45,962 nt of DNA from DATESG01 sp964480275 (GTDB lineage: Bacteria > Bacillota_I > Bacilli_A > RFN20 > CAG-826): positions 1-45,962 of the forward strand of contig CAYZOC010000003.1 of NCBI GenBank assembly GCA_964480275.1, in the 5' to 3' direction. The position numbers and the translations under genes are program-made. Below the pieces are notes generated by a model. The model was not told the origin of the DNA. It saw only the letters and a list, made by a program, of their open reading frames with translations, and ran no database searches. Position 1 is the stretch's first letter; the number at the start of each line of letters is the position of its first letter. Below, one piece after another: positions 15,016 through 22,712 of the stretch.

Positions 15016-17412
15016 CTAGGCTCTCAGCTTGACACCAAACTTTTTATCAAGTGTCATTTTTACTTTCTCTTCAATCGTCTTAATATCAGTGTCAACAAGT
15101 GTCCGTTTCTCATCTTGATAGGTGATTTTTAGGGCAACTGACTTAGTGTCATCAGCAAGGGCAGAACCACGGTAAATGTCGAAGACATCGACATTTTTAA
15201 TTGTCTTCCGATCTACTTTTTTAACCTCTTCGACAATCACTTTAAGCGATATTTCTTCAGCGACCACTAGTGCCAAGTCACGAGTAACACTTGGGAACGG
15301 CGGGACCGGGACCATCTTTGTTAGACTTGTCTTTAGTTGATATATTTCACTCAAATCTAGTTCGAACGCAATAACGGCCGTTTTATTAAAGTTACGCGAT
15401 GCCAGAACTTTAGGATGTAGTTCACCGAAAACACCAACGAGGCGATTACCAATTAAAACTTTAGCGCTGCGACCAGGATGAAATTCTTCACCACCTAAAT
15501 CGAACTCCACGATTTGATAGCGGCTATCTTTAATTTCTAAAAGCGAAAACACACCTTCGATCAAGCCTTTGGCATCATAAAAATCAAATGCTTGTTTTTT
15601 TAGCAAGCCCTGAATGAGACGTTCACCAACAAGCAGTCCACCAAGGTGCAATGCCTGTGTATTTTCACCATACACATCACTAGTTTCAAATAGCCCAAAA
15701 TTAGTTTGTTGCCGGGCATAATTATACTGGGCGACCCCAAGTAGTGAGGGAATAAGATTTAGCCGTAAAAACTTGTGTTCTGGTGTCATTGGGTGAGCAA
15801 GTTCGACCCTCGAGGCTTGATTAATATATTTAAACGACTCGACTTCTTCTTCACTGACAAGTGTATAAGTAAGTGTTTCATGTAAACCTCGAGACTGGAT
15901 GAAACGGCGAACAAGATTATTTTTACTTTGTTGAGGTGAATAACCACCACTTACTGTCCTAGTACTTGGCAATTCACTTTTAATATTATAAAAACCTTGG
16001 ATCCGAATTAATTCTTCGGCAAGATCAGCTTTATCACTAATGTCGATTCGATAGGGTGGGATGACAACGTATAGTGTATTAGCGCGTTCGCTGACACTCA
16101 TATGCAAACGTTCAAAAGTTGCGACAATTGCTTCTAATGAGAAATCTGTCCCTAATAGATTGTTTAAGTAGTCAGATGTTACTTCAATGACCTTTTGATT
16201 GTGATCTATATGATCGTCATTGACGATGTTTGTTTGATCATTTGGCTCACAAATTTGACTAACTAATGCCGAAGCAAAGTTAAGAACTTTTTCGGTGATA
16301 TGTGGGTTAATCCCCTTCGCAAATCTTTGGCTGGCTTCACTAGTTAAATTTAGGCGGGTCGATGTAACGCGGATAGCAGCGCGGTCAAAATAAGCCGCCT
16401 CAATTGCCACATTTTTAGTTGATGCTGTCACCGCACTATTTTGTCCACCTAAGACACCAGCAATCCCAACGGGCTTGTTATCAATTAGAACGACAAGATC
16501 ACCTTTTTCTAGTTGATATCTTTTATTATCTAGGCCAATAAACTCCTGATTAATGTCATCTCTTACAGAAAAATTAAGCGATTCTAATTTATCAATATCG
16601 TACATGTGTAGTGGTTGTCCGGTTAAAAGCATTACGTAGTTTCCGATATCAACAATATTATTGACCGAACGTTGTCCAAGTGACACTAGACTATTAACCA
16701 ACCATTTTGGCGAAGGACCAACCTTGACACCATACAGTTCCTTGATTGCAAATTGTGGACATTTGTCTGTCTTTGTTTTAACTGTTGCGGTCGCCATTTT
16801 TGTTACACGACCATCAAAAACAGGTATTTTTACTTCGCGCTCAAAAAGCGCAGCTAATTCACGAGCTAAATTATAAATCGCCAGCACATCACTACGATTA
16901 GCAAGCGGACGAACATCAAAAATTGTATCATCGAGCCCAAGATAATTTAAAACATCTTCACTCCCAACTTTAGCTTCATCATCAAGTAGTGCAATGCCAA
17001 TTGTGTCGTCTTCGGATAAATATTTTTCGTCGACACCTAGTTCTAAAAGTGAACAGCACATCCCATTACTTTCATAGCCATGAATTACCGTTTTCCTGAT
17101 TGTTATATCTTTGAGAACAGCCCCTTCACGAGCAACTATTACCTTGGCGTCTTTTTTGACATTAGGTGCTCCACAAATAATTTGATTGCTGCCATATTTT
17201 GATCCCATAAATACTTCTAAAAGATTTAAATGATCACTGCCTTCAACCTTTTCAATCTTGGAAATTTGGCCAATTACGAGATTGGTTCCAACCGCAAGAG
17301 GATAAAAAGATTCGACCTCAATCCCAGCAAATGTCAGTTTATGAGCGATTTCTTCATCACTAATTTCTGACAAATTAACAAATTGACTTAATATTTTTCT
17401 TGATACTAACAT
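15016..17412 (-). CDS. pheT: phenylalanyl-tRNA synthetase beta subunit
   Basis: Beta subunit of the heterotetrameric enzyme that charges tRNA-Phe. It contributes tRNA binding and editing. The domains in order are an EMAP-like tRNA-binding domain (about residues 39-150, VIGQISKIEKVEGSDHL), the B3/4 editing domain, a B5 domain (about 400-470), a catalytic-like core, and the C-terminal FDX-ACB domain that grips the anticodon (from VPPFPSVTRDLALVV). At 798 residues it is full length. The start at 17412 follows GAGGGA and lies ten bases after the pheS stop. A longer frame to 17574 overlaps pheS and is not supported. Confidence 0.97.
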   Translation of the reverse strand: MLVSRKILSQFVNLSEISDEEIAHKLTFAGIEVESFYPLAVGTNLVIGQISKIEKVEGSDHLNLLEVFMGSKYGSNQIICGAPNVKKDAKVIVAREGAVLKDITIRKTVIHGYESNGMCCSLLELGVDEKYLSEDDTIGIALLDDEAKVGSEDVLNYLGLDDTIFDVRPLANRSDVLAIYNLARELAALFEREVKIPVFDGRVTKMATATVKTKTDKCPQFAIKELYGVKVGPSPKWLVNSLVSLGQRSVNNIVDIGNYVMLLTGQPLHMYDIDKLESLNFSVRDDINQEFIGLDNKRYQLEKGDLVVLIDNKPVGIAGVLGGQNSAVTASTKNVAIEAAYFDRAAIRVTSTRLNLTSEASQRFAKGINPHITEKVLNFASALVSQICEPNDQTNIVNDDHIDHNQKVIEVTSDYLNNLLGTDFSLEAIVATFERLHMSVSERANTLYVVIPPYRIDISDKADLAEELIRIQGFYNIKSELPSTRTVSGGYSPQQSKNNLVRRFIQSRGLHETLTYTLVSEEEVESFKYINQASRVELAHPMTPEHKFLRLNLIPSLLGVAQYNYARQQTNFGLFETSDVYGENTQALHLGGLLVGERLIQGLLKKQAFDFYDAKGLIEGVFSLLEIKDSRYQIVEFDLGGEEFHPGRSAKVLIGNRLVGVFGELHPKVLASRNFNKTAVIAFELDLSEIYQLKTSLTKMVPVPPFPSVTRDLALVVAEEISLKVIVEEVKKVDRKTIKNVDVFDIYRGSALADDTKSVALKITYQDEKRTLVDTDIKTIEEKVKMTLDKKFGVKLRA

Positions 17413-17422
17413 ATTTTTCCCT

Positions 17423-18463
17423 CTACTTCCGACTAAACTGCTTGATAAAGCGAATGTCATTTTGATAAATACGACGAATGTCATCAATTTTATATCGAAG
17501 CATGGCAACACGTTCGATGCCAATACCAAAGGCAAACCCCGAAAATTCACTACTTTCGAAGCCATTAATATCAAGGACGTGAGGATTAACCATCCCTCCG
17601 CCTAATATTTCAATCCAGCCTGTCCCTTTACAGGTTGAGCAGCCCTTGCCATTACATTCATGACAGCTAACATCAACTTCCACGCTTGGTTCAGTAAATG
17701 GGAAATAACTACTTCTAAATCTTGTCTTTCTTTCCTCGCCAAACATTTTTTTAATAAATACATCGAGTGTTGCATGTAAATGACCGATATTTATATTACG
17801 ACCAACAAGCAAACCTTCAACTTGGCCAAATTGATGAGAATGGGTCATATCATCATCATCACGTCGATAAACTTTGCCAGGACAAACAATTTTTATGGTA
17901 TCTTCCTTGTCGGCCTTAGCCTGCATTACCCGCGCTTGGACAGGTGATGTATGCGTTCTTAACAAGCGATTAGCGTCGATATAGAAACTATCTTGCATAT
18001 CACGTGCCGGATGGTTTTGGGGAATGTTTAAAAGTGTAAAATTATATTCATCAGTTTCAAGTTCTGGACCAACACTGACCTGATATCCCATTTCAATAAA
18101 TATTTCTTCAATTTCATCTTTGATCAACCAAAAAGGATTTTTATAGCCCCATTCTTCATGACTACCAGGCAAAGTTATGTCGATTTTTTCTTTTTTAAGC
18201 CTTTGATTTAACGCTATTTCTTCAAGTTTTTGATTGGCGTTAGCTAAGGCAAGGACGAGCTCATCACGTAAAAGATTAACGGCTTCACCATAATCTTTCT
18301 TGTCCTCGTTAGCGATGTTTCTTATTTCACCAAGTAACAGTGACACTTTGCCCTTCTTGGCTAGATAAAGGTTACGAACATCACTAAGTTCCTCGAGGTT
18401 CTTAGCGTCGGAAATTTTAGCTAAAACTTCCTGTTTTAAACTATCAAAATTAAACTTACCCAT
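17423..18463 (-). CDS. pheS: phenylalanyl-tRNA synthetase alpha subunit
   Basis: Catalytic subunit of PheRS. The 346-residue class II synthetase has an N-terminal coiled coil (about residues 1-90) and the catalytic core with class II motifs: HPARDMQDSFY, the THSHQFGQVEGLLVG stretch, and the C-terminal GFAFGIGIERVAML. A Cys cluster (CHECNGKGCSTC) precedes GWIEILGGGMVNP, as in many Firmicute PheS proteins. The start at 18463 follows GGAGG. It is first gene of pheS-pheT-yceD and is controlled by the T-box upstream. Confidence 0.97.
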   Translation of the reverse strand: MGKFNFDSLKQEVLAKISDAKNLEELSDVRNLYLAKKGKVSLLLGEIRNIANEDKKDYGEAVNLLRDELVLALANANQKLEEIALNQRLKKEKIDITLPGSHEEWGYKNPFWLIKDEIEEIFIEMGYQVSVGPELETDEYNFTLLNIPQNHPARDMQDSFYIDANRLLRTHTSPVQARVMQAKADKEDTIKIVCPGKVYRRDDDDMTHSHQFGQVEGLLVGRNINIGHLHATLDVFIKKMFGEERKTRFRSSYFPFTEPSVEVDVSCHECNGKGCSTCKGTGWIEILGGGMVNPHVLDINGFESSEFSGFAFGIGIERVAMLRYKIDDIRRIYQNDIRFIKQFSRK

Positions 18464-18469
18464 ATTTCC

Positions 18470-18680
18470 TCCTAAAAAATAAAAAAGCCATTCATGAGGA
18501 ACGACTCTTGCCGTGGTACCATCCTAATTCGTTATACGCACTTAATTTTGGTTTTAACGTTACCACCGGGTCATCAACCTGCTCCAAGGTGAATTCACTA
18601 CTGCTAGTTGGAATGGTCACACTGTTCATTCTTCCCTTTAAACTAGTAGAAGTAGTTACTACTCCTCATCATTGCAAAAT
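18470..18680 (-). promoter_or_regulatory. T-box leader of pheS (phenylalanine specifier UUC)
   Basis: Riboswitch that reads uncharged tRNA-Phe. On the minus strand stem I begins at GATGAG (18669-18664). The specifier TTC lies at 18593-18591, followed by ACCTTGGAG. The T-box sequence GGATGGTACCACGG lies at 18524-18511. The terminator stem AGTCGTTC/GAATGGCT (18506-18499 and 18493-18486) runs into a U tract. The T-box shows ATGG where the other two leaders have GTGG. Confidence 0.95.
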
Positions 18681-18681
18681 T

Positions 18682-18690
18682 ATTATAACA
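18682..18690 (-). promoter_or_regulatory. extended -10 promoter of pheS
   Basis: Minus strand TGTTATAAT (18690-18682), an extended -10 element upstream of T-box stem I. I see no good -35 at standard spacing. Confidence 0.55.
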
Positions 18691-18719
18691 TAATAAATTA
18701 TCAATAAAATACAATTTCC

Positions 18720-19454
18720 TTACCCATTTTTATTTACATAAATGTGATGCATGATAATTGAAGCGGCAACACCGGCATTAAGTGAATCAATTTCTTGATT
18801 CATCGCTATTTTTAACCGCGTATCAGCGATATCAAGTAGATTTTGACTGACGCCTTTAGCCTCATTTCCGATTACAACAATAACATTTTCGTAACTTTTA
18901 ATATTTTCTAAGTGACTAGCCTGCTCTAATGTCGTAACCACAAGGTGATATCCTTTTCTTTTTAGTTGAACAAGGACCTGTTGGTCGGCTACTTCTAAAT
19001 CTAGAAAAAAATGGGCTCCTTGCGCACTTGCCACAACTTTATCATGATAAAAATCTACACTGTTAGGACTGGCGATCACGCTTGTGAAACCAAAAGCCAG
19101 TGCACTTCGAAGAATTGTACCTAAGTTACCTGGATCTCGTAAGTCATCTAAATATAAAATTGCTCGCACATCACTAAATTTATTCGTATGTTTGCGACAA
19201 ATGCCAAAAATACCTGGAGTTGTCTTAAAACTAGAAAGTTTTTCGGCGACGCTTTGATTAATGACATAATGTTCGACCCCATAGGGATTATCATCATCGA
19301 CACTAATATAAGCTAACAAAGCATGAGCAGATGCTGCCATTTCCACTAAATGAGCCCCTTCAACAAGGAATATATCACTATTTTTGTCATTTTTTATTTG
19401 CACCCATGCTTTTACTTGTGGATTTTGCCGGCTTGTAATTTTATACGTTTCCAT
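18720..19454 (-). CDS. TrmH/SpoU family RNA 2'-O-methyltransferase
   Basis: SAM-dependent methyltransferase of the SPOUT class, probably acting on the 2'-O of a 23S rRNA ribose. At 244 residues it has an N-terminal substrate-binding region (ITSRQNPQVKAWVQI and FLVEGAHLVEMA) and the SpoU domain. The three SpoU motifs are visible: LDDLRDPGNLGTILRSA near residue 100, VVIGNEAKGVSQ near 190, and MNQEIDSLNAGVAASI near 218, which form the knotted SAM site. The exact target cannot be told from sequence, so RlmB-like or TrmH-like is left open. The start follows GAGGA and overlaps the upstream peptidase gene by 14 bases. Confidence 0.9.
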   Translation of the reverse strand: METYKITSRQNPQVKAWVQIKNDKNSDIFLVEGAHLVEMAASAHALLAYISVDDDNPYGVEHYVINQSVAEKLSSFKTTPGIFGICRKHTNKFSDVRAILYLDDLRDPGNLGTILRSALAFGFTSVIASPNSVDFYHDKVVASAQGAHFFLDLEVADQQVLVQLKRKGYHLVVTTLEQASHLENIKSYENVIVVIGNEAKGVSQNLLDIADTRLKIAMNQEIDSLNAGVAASIIMHHIYVNKNG

Positions 19455-20091
19455 AATTTCCTCGCTTTAAGTTGTTTGCTAGTTTTTGATAATTCGGACA
19501 ATATTTAGTAACAAGGTCATAAAAGTTTTTTTGATGTCCACCAATAAAATAGTGGGCAAGTTCATGAATGACAATCGCATCGATGATTTCAGGGTGATAG
19601 TGAATAAGTAGGTGATTGAATGTTAGTGTCCGTGTTTTTAGTGAGTTGGTCCCCCACCTTGTTTTCATCATCAAAACCCTTACTTTATGGTCAATGGGAA
19701 TTTCCATTATTGCTTCAAAAACATCAACTCGTCGTTTTAAATAATCAAGAAACGGTTTTTTAGTCTTGGCGAAGAATTCACTACGACTTGTGACAAAACC
19801 ATCATTAACCATATCTTGATATGAATCATAGCGAAGGCCATAATAATATAAAATCTCTTGAGTAAGGGGCTTTTTTATGTCGATAAGGTTTAGTATCTGC
19901 CGCTCTTTTTCATAAAAAAGTGTTTTGATCTCATTTTGGCTCGTGTGATAGGGAGCCGACACTTTAAAAAAGTGATTGATATTATCGTAGCGAAAAATTA
20001 TGCGCCTAATTTTTTTTATGGTGATTACAAGTGTTTGTTCACCACGATAGGAATTAAGTTTTATTTCATATTGTTTGCGCTTTTTCACCAT
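19441..20091 (-). CDS. YgjP-like zinc metallopeptidase
   Basis: Predicted cytosolic metallopeptidase of the YgjP/DUF45 (WLM-related) family. The zinc site is VIHELAHYFIGGHQKNFYDLV near residue 175: HELAH gives two histidines and the catalytic glutamate, and the later histidine is the third ligand. The upstream block KTRWGTNSLKTRTLTFNHLLIHYHPEIID is typical of the family. I chose ATG at 20091; TTG at 20097 is possible. No Shine-Dalgarno is present, and an extended -10 (TGTTATAAT) ends six bases before the ATG, so the mRNA is probably leaderless. The physiological substrate is unknown. Confidence 0.88.
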   Translation of the reverse strand: MVKKRKQYEIKLNSYRGEQTLVITIKKIRRIIFRYDNINHFFKVSAPYHTSQNEIKTLFYEKERQILNLIDIKKPLTQEILYYYGLRYDSYQDMVNDGFVTSRSEFFAKTKKPFLDYLKRRVDVFEAIMEIPIDHKVRVLMMKTRWGTNSLKTRTLTFNHLLIHYHPEIIDAIVIHELAHYFIGGHQKNFYDLVTKYCPNYQKLANNLKRGNYGNV

Positions 20092-20097
20092 AATCAA

Positions 20098-20106
20098 ATT
20101 ATAACA
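20098..20106 (-). promoter_or_regulatory. extended -10 promoter of the YgjP-like gene
   Basis: Minus strand TGTTATAAT (20106-20098). Six bases separate it from the ATG at 20091, so transcription should start at or beside the A of the start codon. Confidence 0.6.
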
Positions 20107-20134
20107 AAAAAGTCCACATACTTGTTATTTGTTA

Positions 20135-20140
20135 TATAAT
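20135..20140 (+). promoter_or_regulatory. -10 element of the DUF523 gene
   Basis: TATAAT lies seven bases before the ATG at 20148. No convincing -35 and no ribosome binding site are seen, so this would be another leaderless or nearly leaderless transcript. Confidence 0.5.
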
Positions 20141-20147
20141 TATAAAT

Positions 20148-20579
20148 ATGGAAACAATTCTTGTCTCAGCATGTTTACTTGGTTGTGCTTGTCGCTTCGA
20201 TGGTCGCGCTAATTTTAACGAACAAATTTCATTACTAAGAGAAAAATACAAAGTCATTATTGTTTGTCCGGAAGTCGATGGTGGGCTACCTGTTCCACGG
20301 ACTCCTAGTGAAATTCAAGGTGACAAAGTAATCAATAAACTAGGTGAAGATAAGACGCTTAATTTTAAGAGGGGGGCTGAAATTGCCCTCAAAGCAGCAC
20401 AAAAGCACGGAGCTAAAATCGCAATCCTCAAGGCTAAAAGTCCAAGTTGTGGTTCAGGTAAAATCTATGATGGGACATTTACCTCAACGCTTATTGATGG
20501 TGATGGCTTCACGACTCGTCTATTAAAAAAACATGGAATAAGTGTTTATAACGAAACAAACTTTCAAGAATTATTATGA
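20148..20579 (+). CDS. DUF523 family protein
   Basis: Small conserved protein (143 residues) of the DUF523 family; its biochemical role is not established. The family signature is clear: VSACLLGCACRFDGRANFN at the N terminus, VIIVCPEVDGGLPVPRTPSEI near residue 40, and AILKAKSPSCGSGKIYDGTF near residue 95. The conserved cysteines in these blocks look like metal or cofactor ligands. The gene starts at the first ATG after a TATAAT element and has no Shine-Dalgarno. Its TGA overlaps the ATG of the next gene (ATGA), so the two are translationally coupled. Confidence 0.9.
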   Translation: METILVSACLLGCACRFDGRANFNEQISLLREKYKVIIVCPEVDGGLPVPRTPSEIQGDKVINKLGEDKTLNFKRGAEIALKAAQKHGAKIAILKAKSPSCGSGKIYDGTFTSTLIDGDGFTTRLLKKHGISVYNETNFQELL

Positions 20580-21061
20580 TTAAAACGAAAAAAATTGTTT
20601 TGGCTGGCTTATTTACGGCCTTGGCATTTATCTTTACCTACTTTGTAAGAATCCCTATTTCTGCAACTGGGTATTTTAATATTGGTGATGCCTTTATCAT
20701 TCTTAGTGCAATCATTATTGATCCGATATCAGGTCTACTTGTTGGCATCCTTGCCGGAACGATGAGTGACTTAGTTGCCGGTTATGTCGCCTTTATTCCC
20801 TTTACTATTGTCGCTAAGGGACTTGAAGCAATTGTAGCGGGACTAATTTATCAAAAACTTAGGGGCCCACTTCGTTATAGTGGAATTATATTAGGCCCGC
20901 TTTTGATGGTCATTGTCTATGCATTTAGTTACTGGATCTTATTTGATTTTAATCTGATGCTCGCCAGTATCCCCCTCGATCTTCTCCAAGCCGCCATTGC
21001 TGTTATTCTTAGTTTTGCCCTTATAAAAGTATTCGAGAAAACCCCATTTCTAAATAAATAG
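20576..21061 (+). CDS. ECF transporter S component
   Basis: Predicted substrate-binding membrane subunit of an energy-coupling factor vitamin transporter, which would work with a shared EcfA-EcfA'-EcfT module encoded elsewhere. The 161-residue protein is almost wholly hydrophobic with five or six membrane segments. It has the typical N terminus (KKIVLAGLFTALAFI with small residues for packing on EcfT) and FNIGDAFIILSAIIIDPISGLLVGILAGTMSDL. The vitamin is not clear from sequence; a B-vitamin or folate precursor is likely by family. It is coupled to the DUF523 gene by a four-base overlap. The terminator at 21081-21106 follows. Confidence 0.85.
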   Translation: MIKTKKIVLAGLFTALAFIFTYFVRIPISATGYFNIGDAFIILSAIIIDPISGLLVGILAGTMSDLVAGYVAFIPFTIVAKGLEAIVAGLIYQKLRGPLRYSGIILGPLLMVIVYAFSYWILFDFNLMLASIPLDLLQAAIAVILSFALIKVFEKTPFLNK

Positions 21062-21080
21062 GGCAAATTGTATAAAGAAA

Positions 21081-21106
21081 AAAGGCCCGTATTATCGGAC
21101 CTTTTA
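21081..21106. terminator. bidirectional terminator between convergent genes
   Basis: AAAGG-C-CCG (21081-21089) pairs with CGG-A-CCTTT (21096-21104) around TATTAT, with A-rich and T-rich flanks on both sides. It serves the ECF gene from the left and the glgB-glgP-M42 unit from the right. Confidence 0.75.
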
Positions 21107-21117
21107 CTATAATAAAA

Positions 21118-22206
21118 TTATTGAAACTTTGTTAGTTTTAATTCGGCAAGTGTTTTTTTGTCAACAGCTTTAATTACTTCAACTAGTAAATCAATTGCAG
21201 CATCGAAGTCCTTGCGGTTGACAATACTTACATGGGAATGGAAATAACGGCAGGGCAAGGAAACGGTCATGTTCACAACACCATTACCAAACTTATGAAT
21301 TTCACCACTATCAGTTCCGCCTGCGGTCAAGAGGTCGTAAGTATAGTTAATGCCTTTTTCTTTGGCAACTCCTTCGACAAAATCAAAGAATCCCCGGTGA
21401 GCAATCACACTTCCATCCATTACACTTAACGCGACACCAGCTCCTAATTTAGTTGGATTGTCTGGTGAACCAGGTAGGTCATAACTCATCGTCACATCGA
21501 CACCAAAGGATATGTCAGGTTTGACAACATTAGTCGATGTTTTAGCCCCCCGAAGACCGACTTCTTCTTGGACACTAGCCACAAAGGCGACATTTGCCTT
21601 ATGACCCTCTTTTTTTAAACGTTTAATAACTTCAATTCCGACTGCCACACTAACACGGTCATCCCAGGCTTTGCCTAAGAGTGATTCACCATCATTTAGT
21701 ACTCTAAACTTTTGTAAAGGAACAATTGGATCACCAACACGAATGCCAAGTTTTTCCACTGCTTCCTTATCTTTAACGCCTAGATCAAGGTACATATCCT
21801 TGATTTCCATTACTTTGTTCCGTGCTTCAGCTGGCATCCCATGTGGGGGTTGAGCGCCAGTTACGCCGACAAATTCTTTTCCATCACGGGTGATCACTGT
21901 CCATTCATGGGCGAGCACGACATGACCCCACCATCCACCAACAGGGTGGAGGCGAATAAAGCCACTTTTTTCAATGCGACCAACAAGGAAACCAACCTCG
22001 TCCATATGGGCACTAAAGGAAACAACTGGTTGTCCTTCTTCCCCATCAAGGCGAGCGATAACACTGCCAAGATTATCAAATTCAATCCGGTCAGCAACTG
22101 GTTGTAATTCTTCTTTTACTAATTTGGCAACGCGATGTTCGTCACCACTGACGCCAGCTACTTCACTAAGACGTCTAAGTAAATCTAATCTTTCATCTAA
22201 TTTCAT
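21118..22206 (-). CDS. M42 family metallo-aminopeptidase
   Basis: Cytosolic two-metal aminopeptidase of family M42 (glutamyl aminopeptidase/TET-like), which trims peptides from the N terminus and often forms dodecamers. The 362-residue protein has the metal-site blocks FSAHMDEVGFLVG (about residue 66), WDDRVSVAVG (about 180), the catalytic glutamates in VQEEVGLRGAKT (about 210), and GGTDSGEIHKFGNG plus a late PCRYFHSHVS histidine block. The start follows GAGGA. It is last in the minus-strand unit glgB-glgP-dUTPase-M42, with a 13-base gap before it, and the terminator at 21081-21106 closes the unit. M42 proteins were sometimes named endoglucanases, but peptidase is the supported call. Confidence 0.94.
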   Translation of the reverse strand: MKLDERLDLLRRLSEVAGVSGDEHRVAKLVKEELQPVADRIEFDNLGSVIARLDGEEGQPVVSFSAHMDEVGFLVGRIEKSGFIRLHPVGGWWGHVVLAHEWTVITRDGKEFVGVTGAQPPHGMPAEARNKVMEIKDMYLDLGVKDKEAVEKLGIRVGDPIVPLQKFRVLNDGESLLGKAWDDRVSVAVGIEVIKRLKKEGHKANVAFVASVQEEVGLRGAKTSTNVVKPDISFGVDVTMSYDLPGSPDNPTKLGAGVALSVMDGSVIAHRGFFDFVEGVAKEKGINYTYDLLTAGGTDSGEIHKFGNGVVNMTVSLPCRYFHSHVSIVNRKDFDAAIDLLVEVIKAVDKKTLAELKLTKFQ

Positions 22207-22219
22207 AAAGTCCTCTTTT

Positions 22220-22711
22220 CTAATAATTATCTTTTTGTCGTTGATAGTTTACCATCAATTTATTTTCATAGGCAGCAAAGATTTCTTGTTTTGTGAATGA
22301 AAGCGCTTGCCCGAGCGCAATAAAATCACTAAACGCTTGATAAAAACTAATTTGGTCTTCGATTTTAGCAAATTCAGCGATACTTTGATAACAGCTGATA
22401 AACTTTTCGCTTAGGTCCCCTTCTTCTAGTTCTTGCTCAAAGACCGGTAATTGAATGTCATTAGCAAGGGCGAGCGAAAGAATGAAATGAAGACCATCAG
22501 CATATTCATCAAGTAAACGTGTTCGACTTTCACTAGGTTTAAGTGACCAAAATTTAAAAGTTTTTGTGGCGTTAGCAAGCTCGCCAAGTTCAACAAGAAA
22601 CGCTAAAAGGCGCCGTCTTTTTGTTGTTTGGTAATCAACATTATGGTTTTTGTGAATAAGCTTATCTAGTTCGGCTTGTTTTAAAAGTAAAGCATTAAAG
22701 TCGAACGTCAT
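22220..22711 (-). CDS. dimeric (all-alpha) dUTP diphosphatase
   Basis: Predicted dUTPase of the all-alpha NTP pyrophosphatase (MazG-related, dUTPase_2) type, hydrolysing dUTP to dUMP and pyrophosphate to keep uracil out of DNA. The 163-residue protein has the family metal motifs: a first helix with FLVELGELANATKTFKFW (E-x-x-E) and a second with LLDEYADGLHFILSLAL (E-x-x-D). The start is two bases from the glgP stop, with a poor ribosome binding site, so it depends on coupling. Its place inside a glycogen unit has no obvious meaning. Confidence 0.88.
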   Translation of the reverse strand: MTFDFNALLLKQAELDKLIHKNHNVDYQTTKRRRLLAFLVELGELANATKTFKFWSLKPSESRTRLLDEYADGLHFILSLALANDIQLPVFEQELEEGDLSEKFISCYQSIAEFAKIEDQISFYQAFSDFIALGQALSFTKQEIFAAYENKLMVNYQRQKDNY

Positions 22712-22712
22712 A

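Noticed and set aside
17413..17574. N-terminal extension of pheT over the end of pheS
   Set aside because: The extension reads through pheS in another frame; ATG 17412 has a ribosome binding site and starts the conserved protein.
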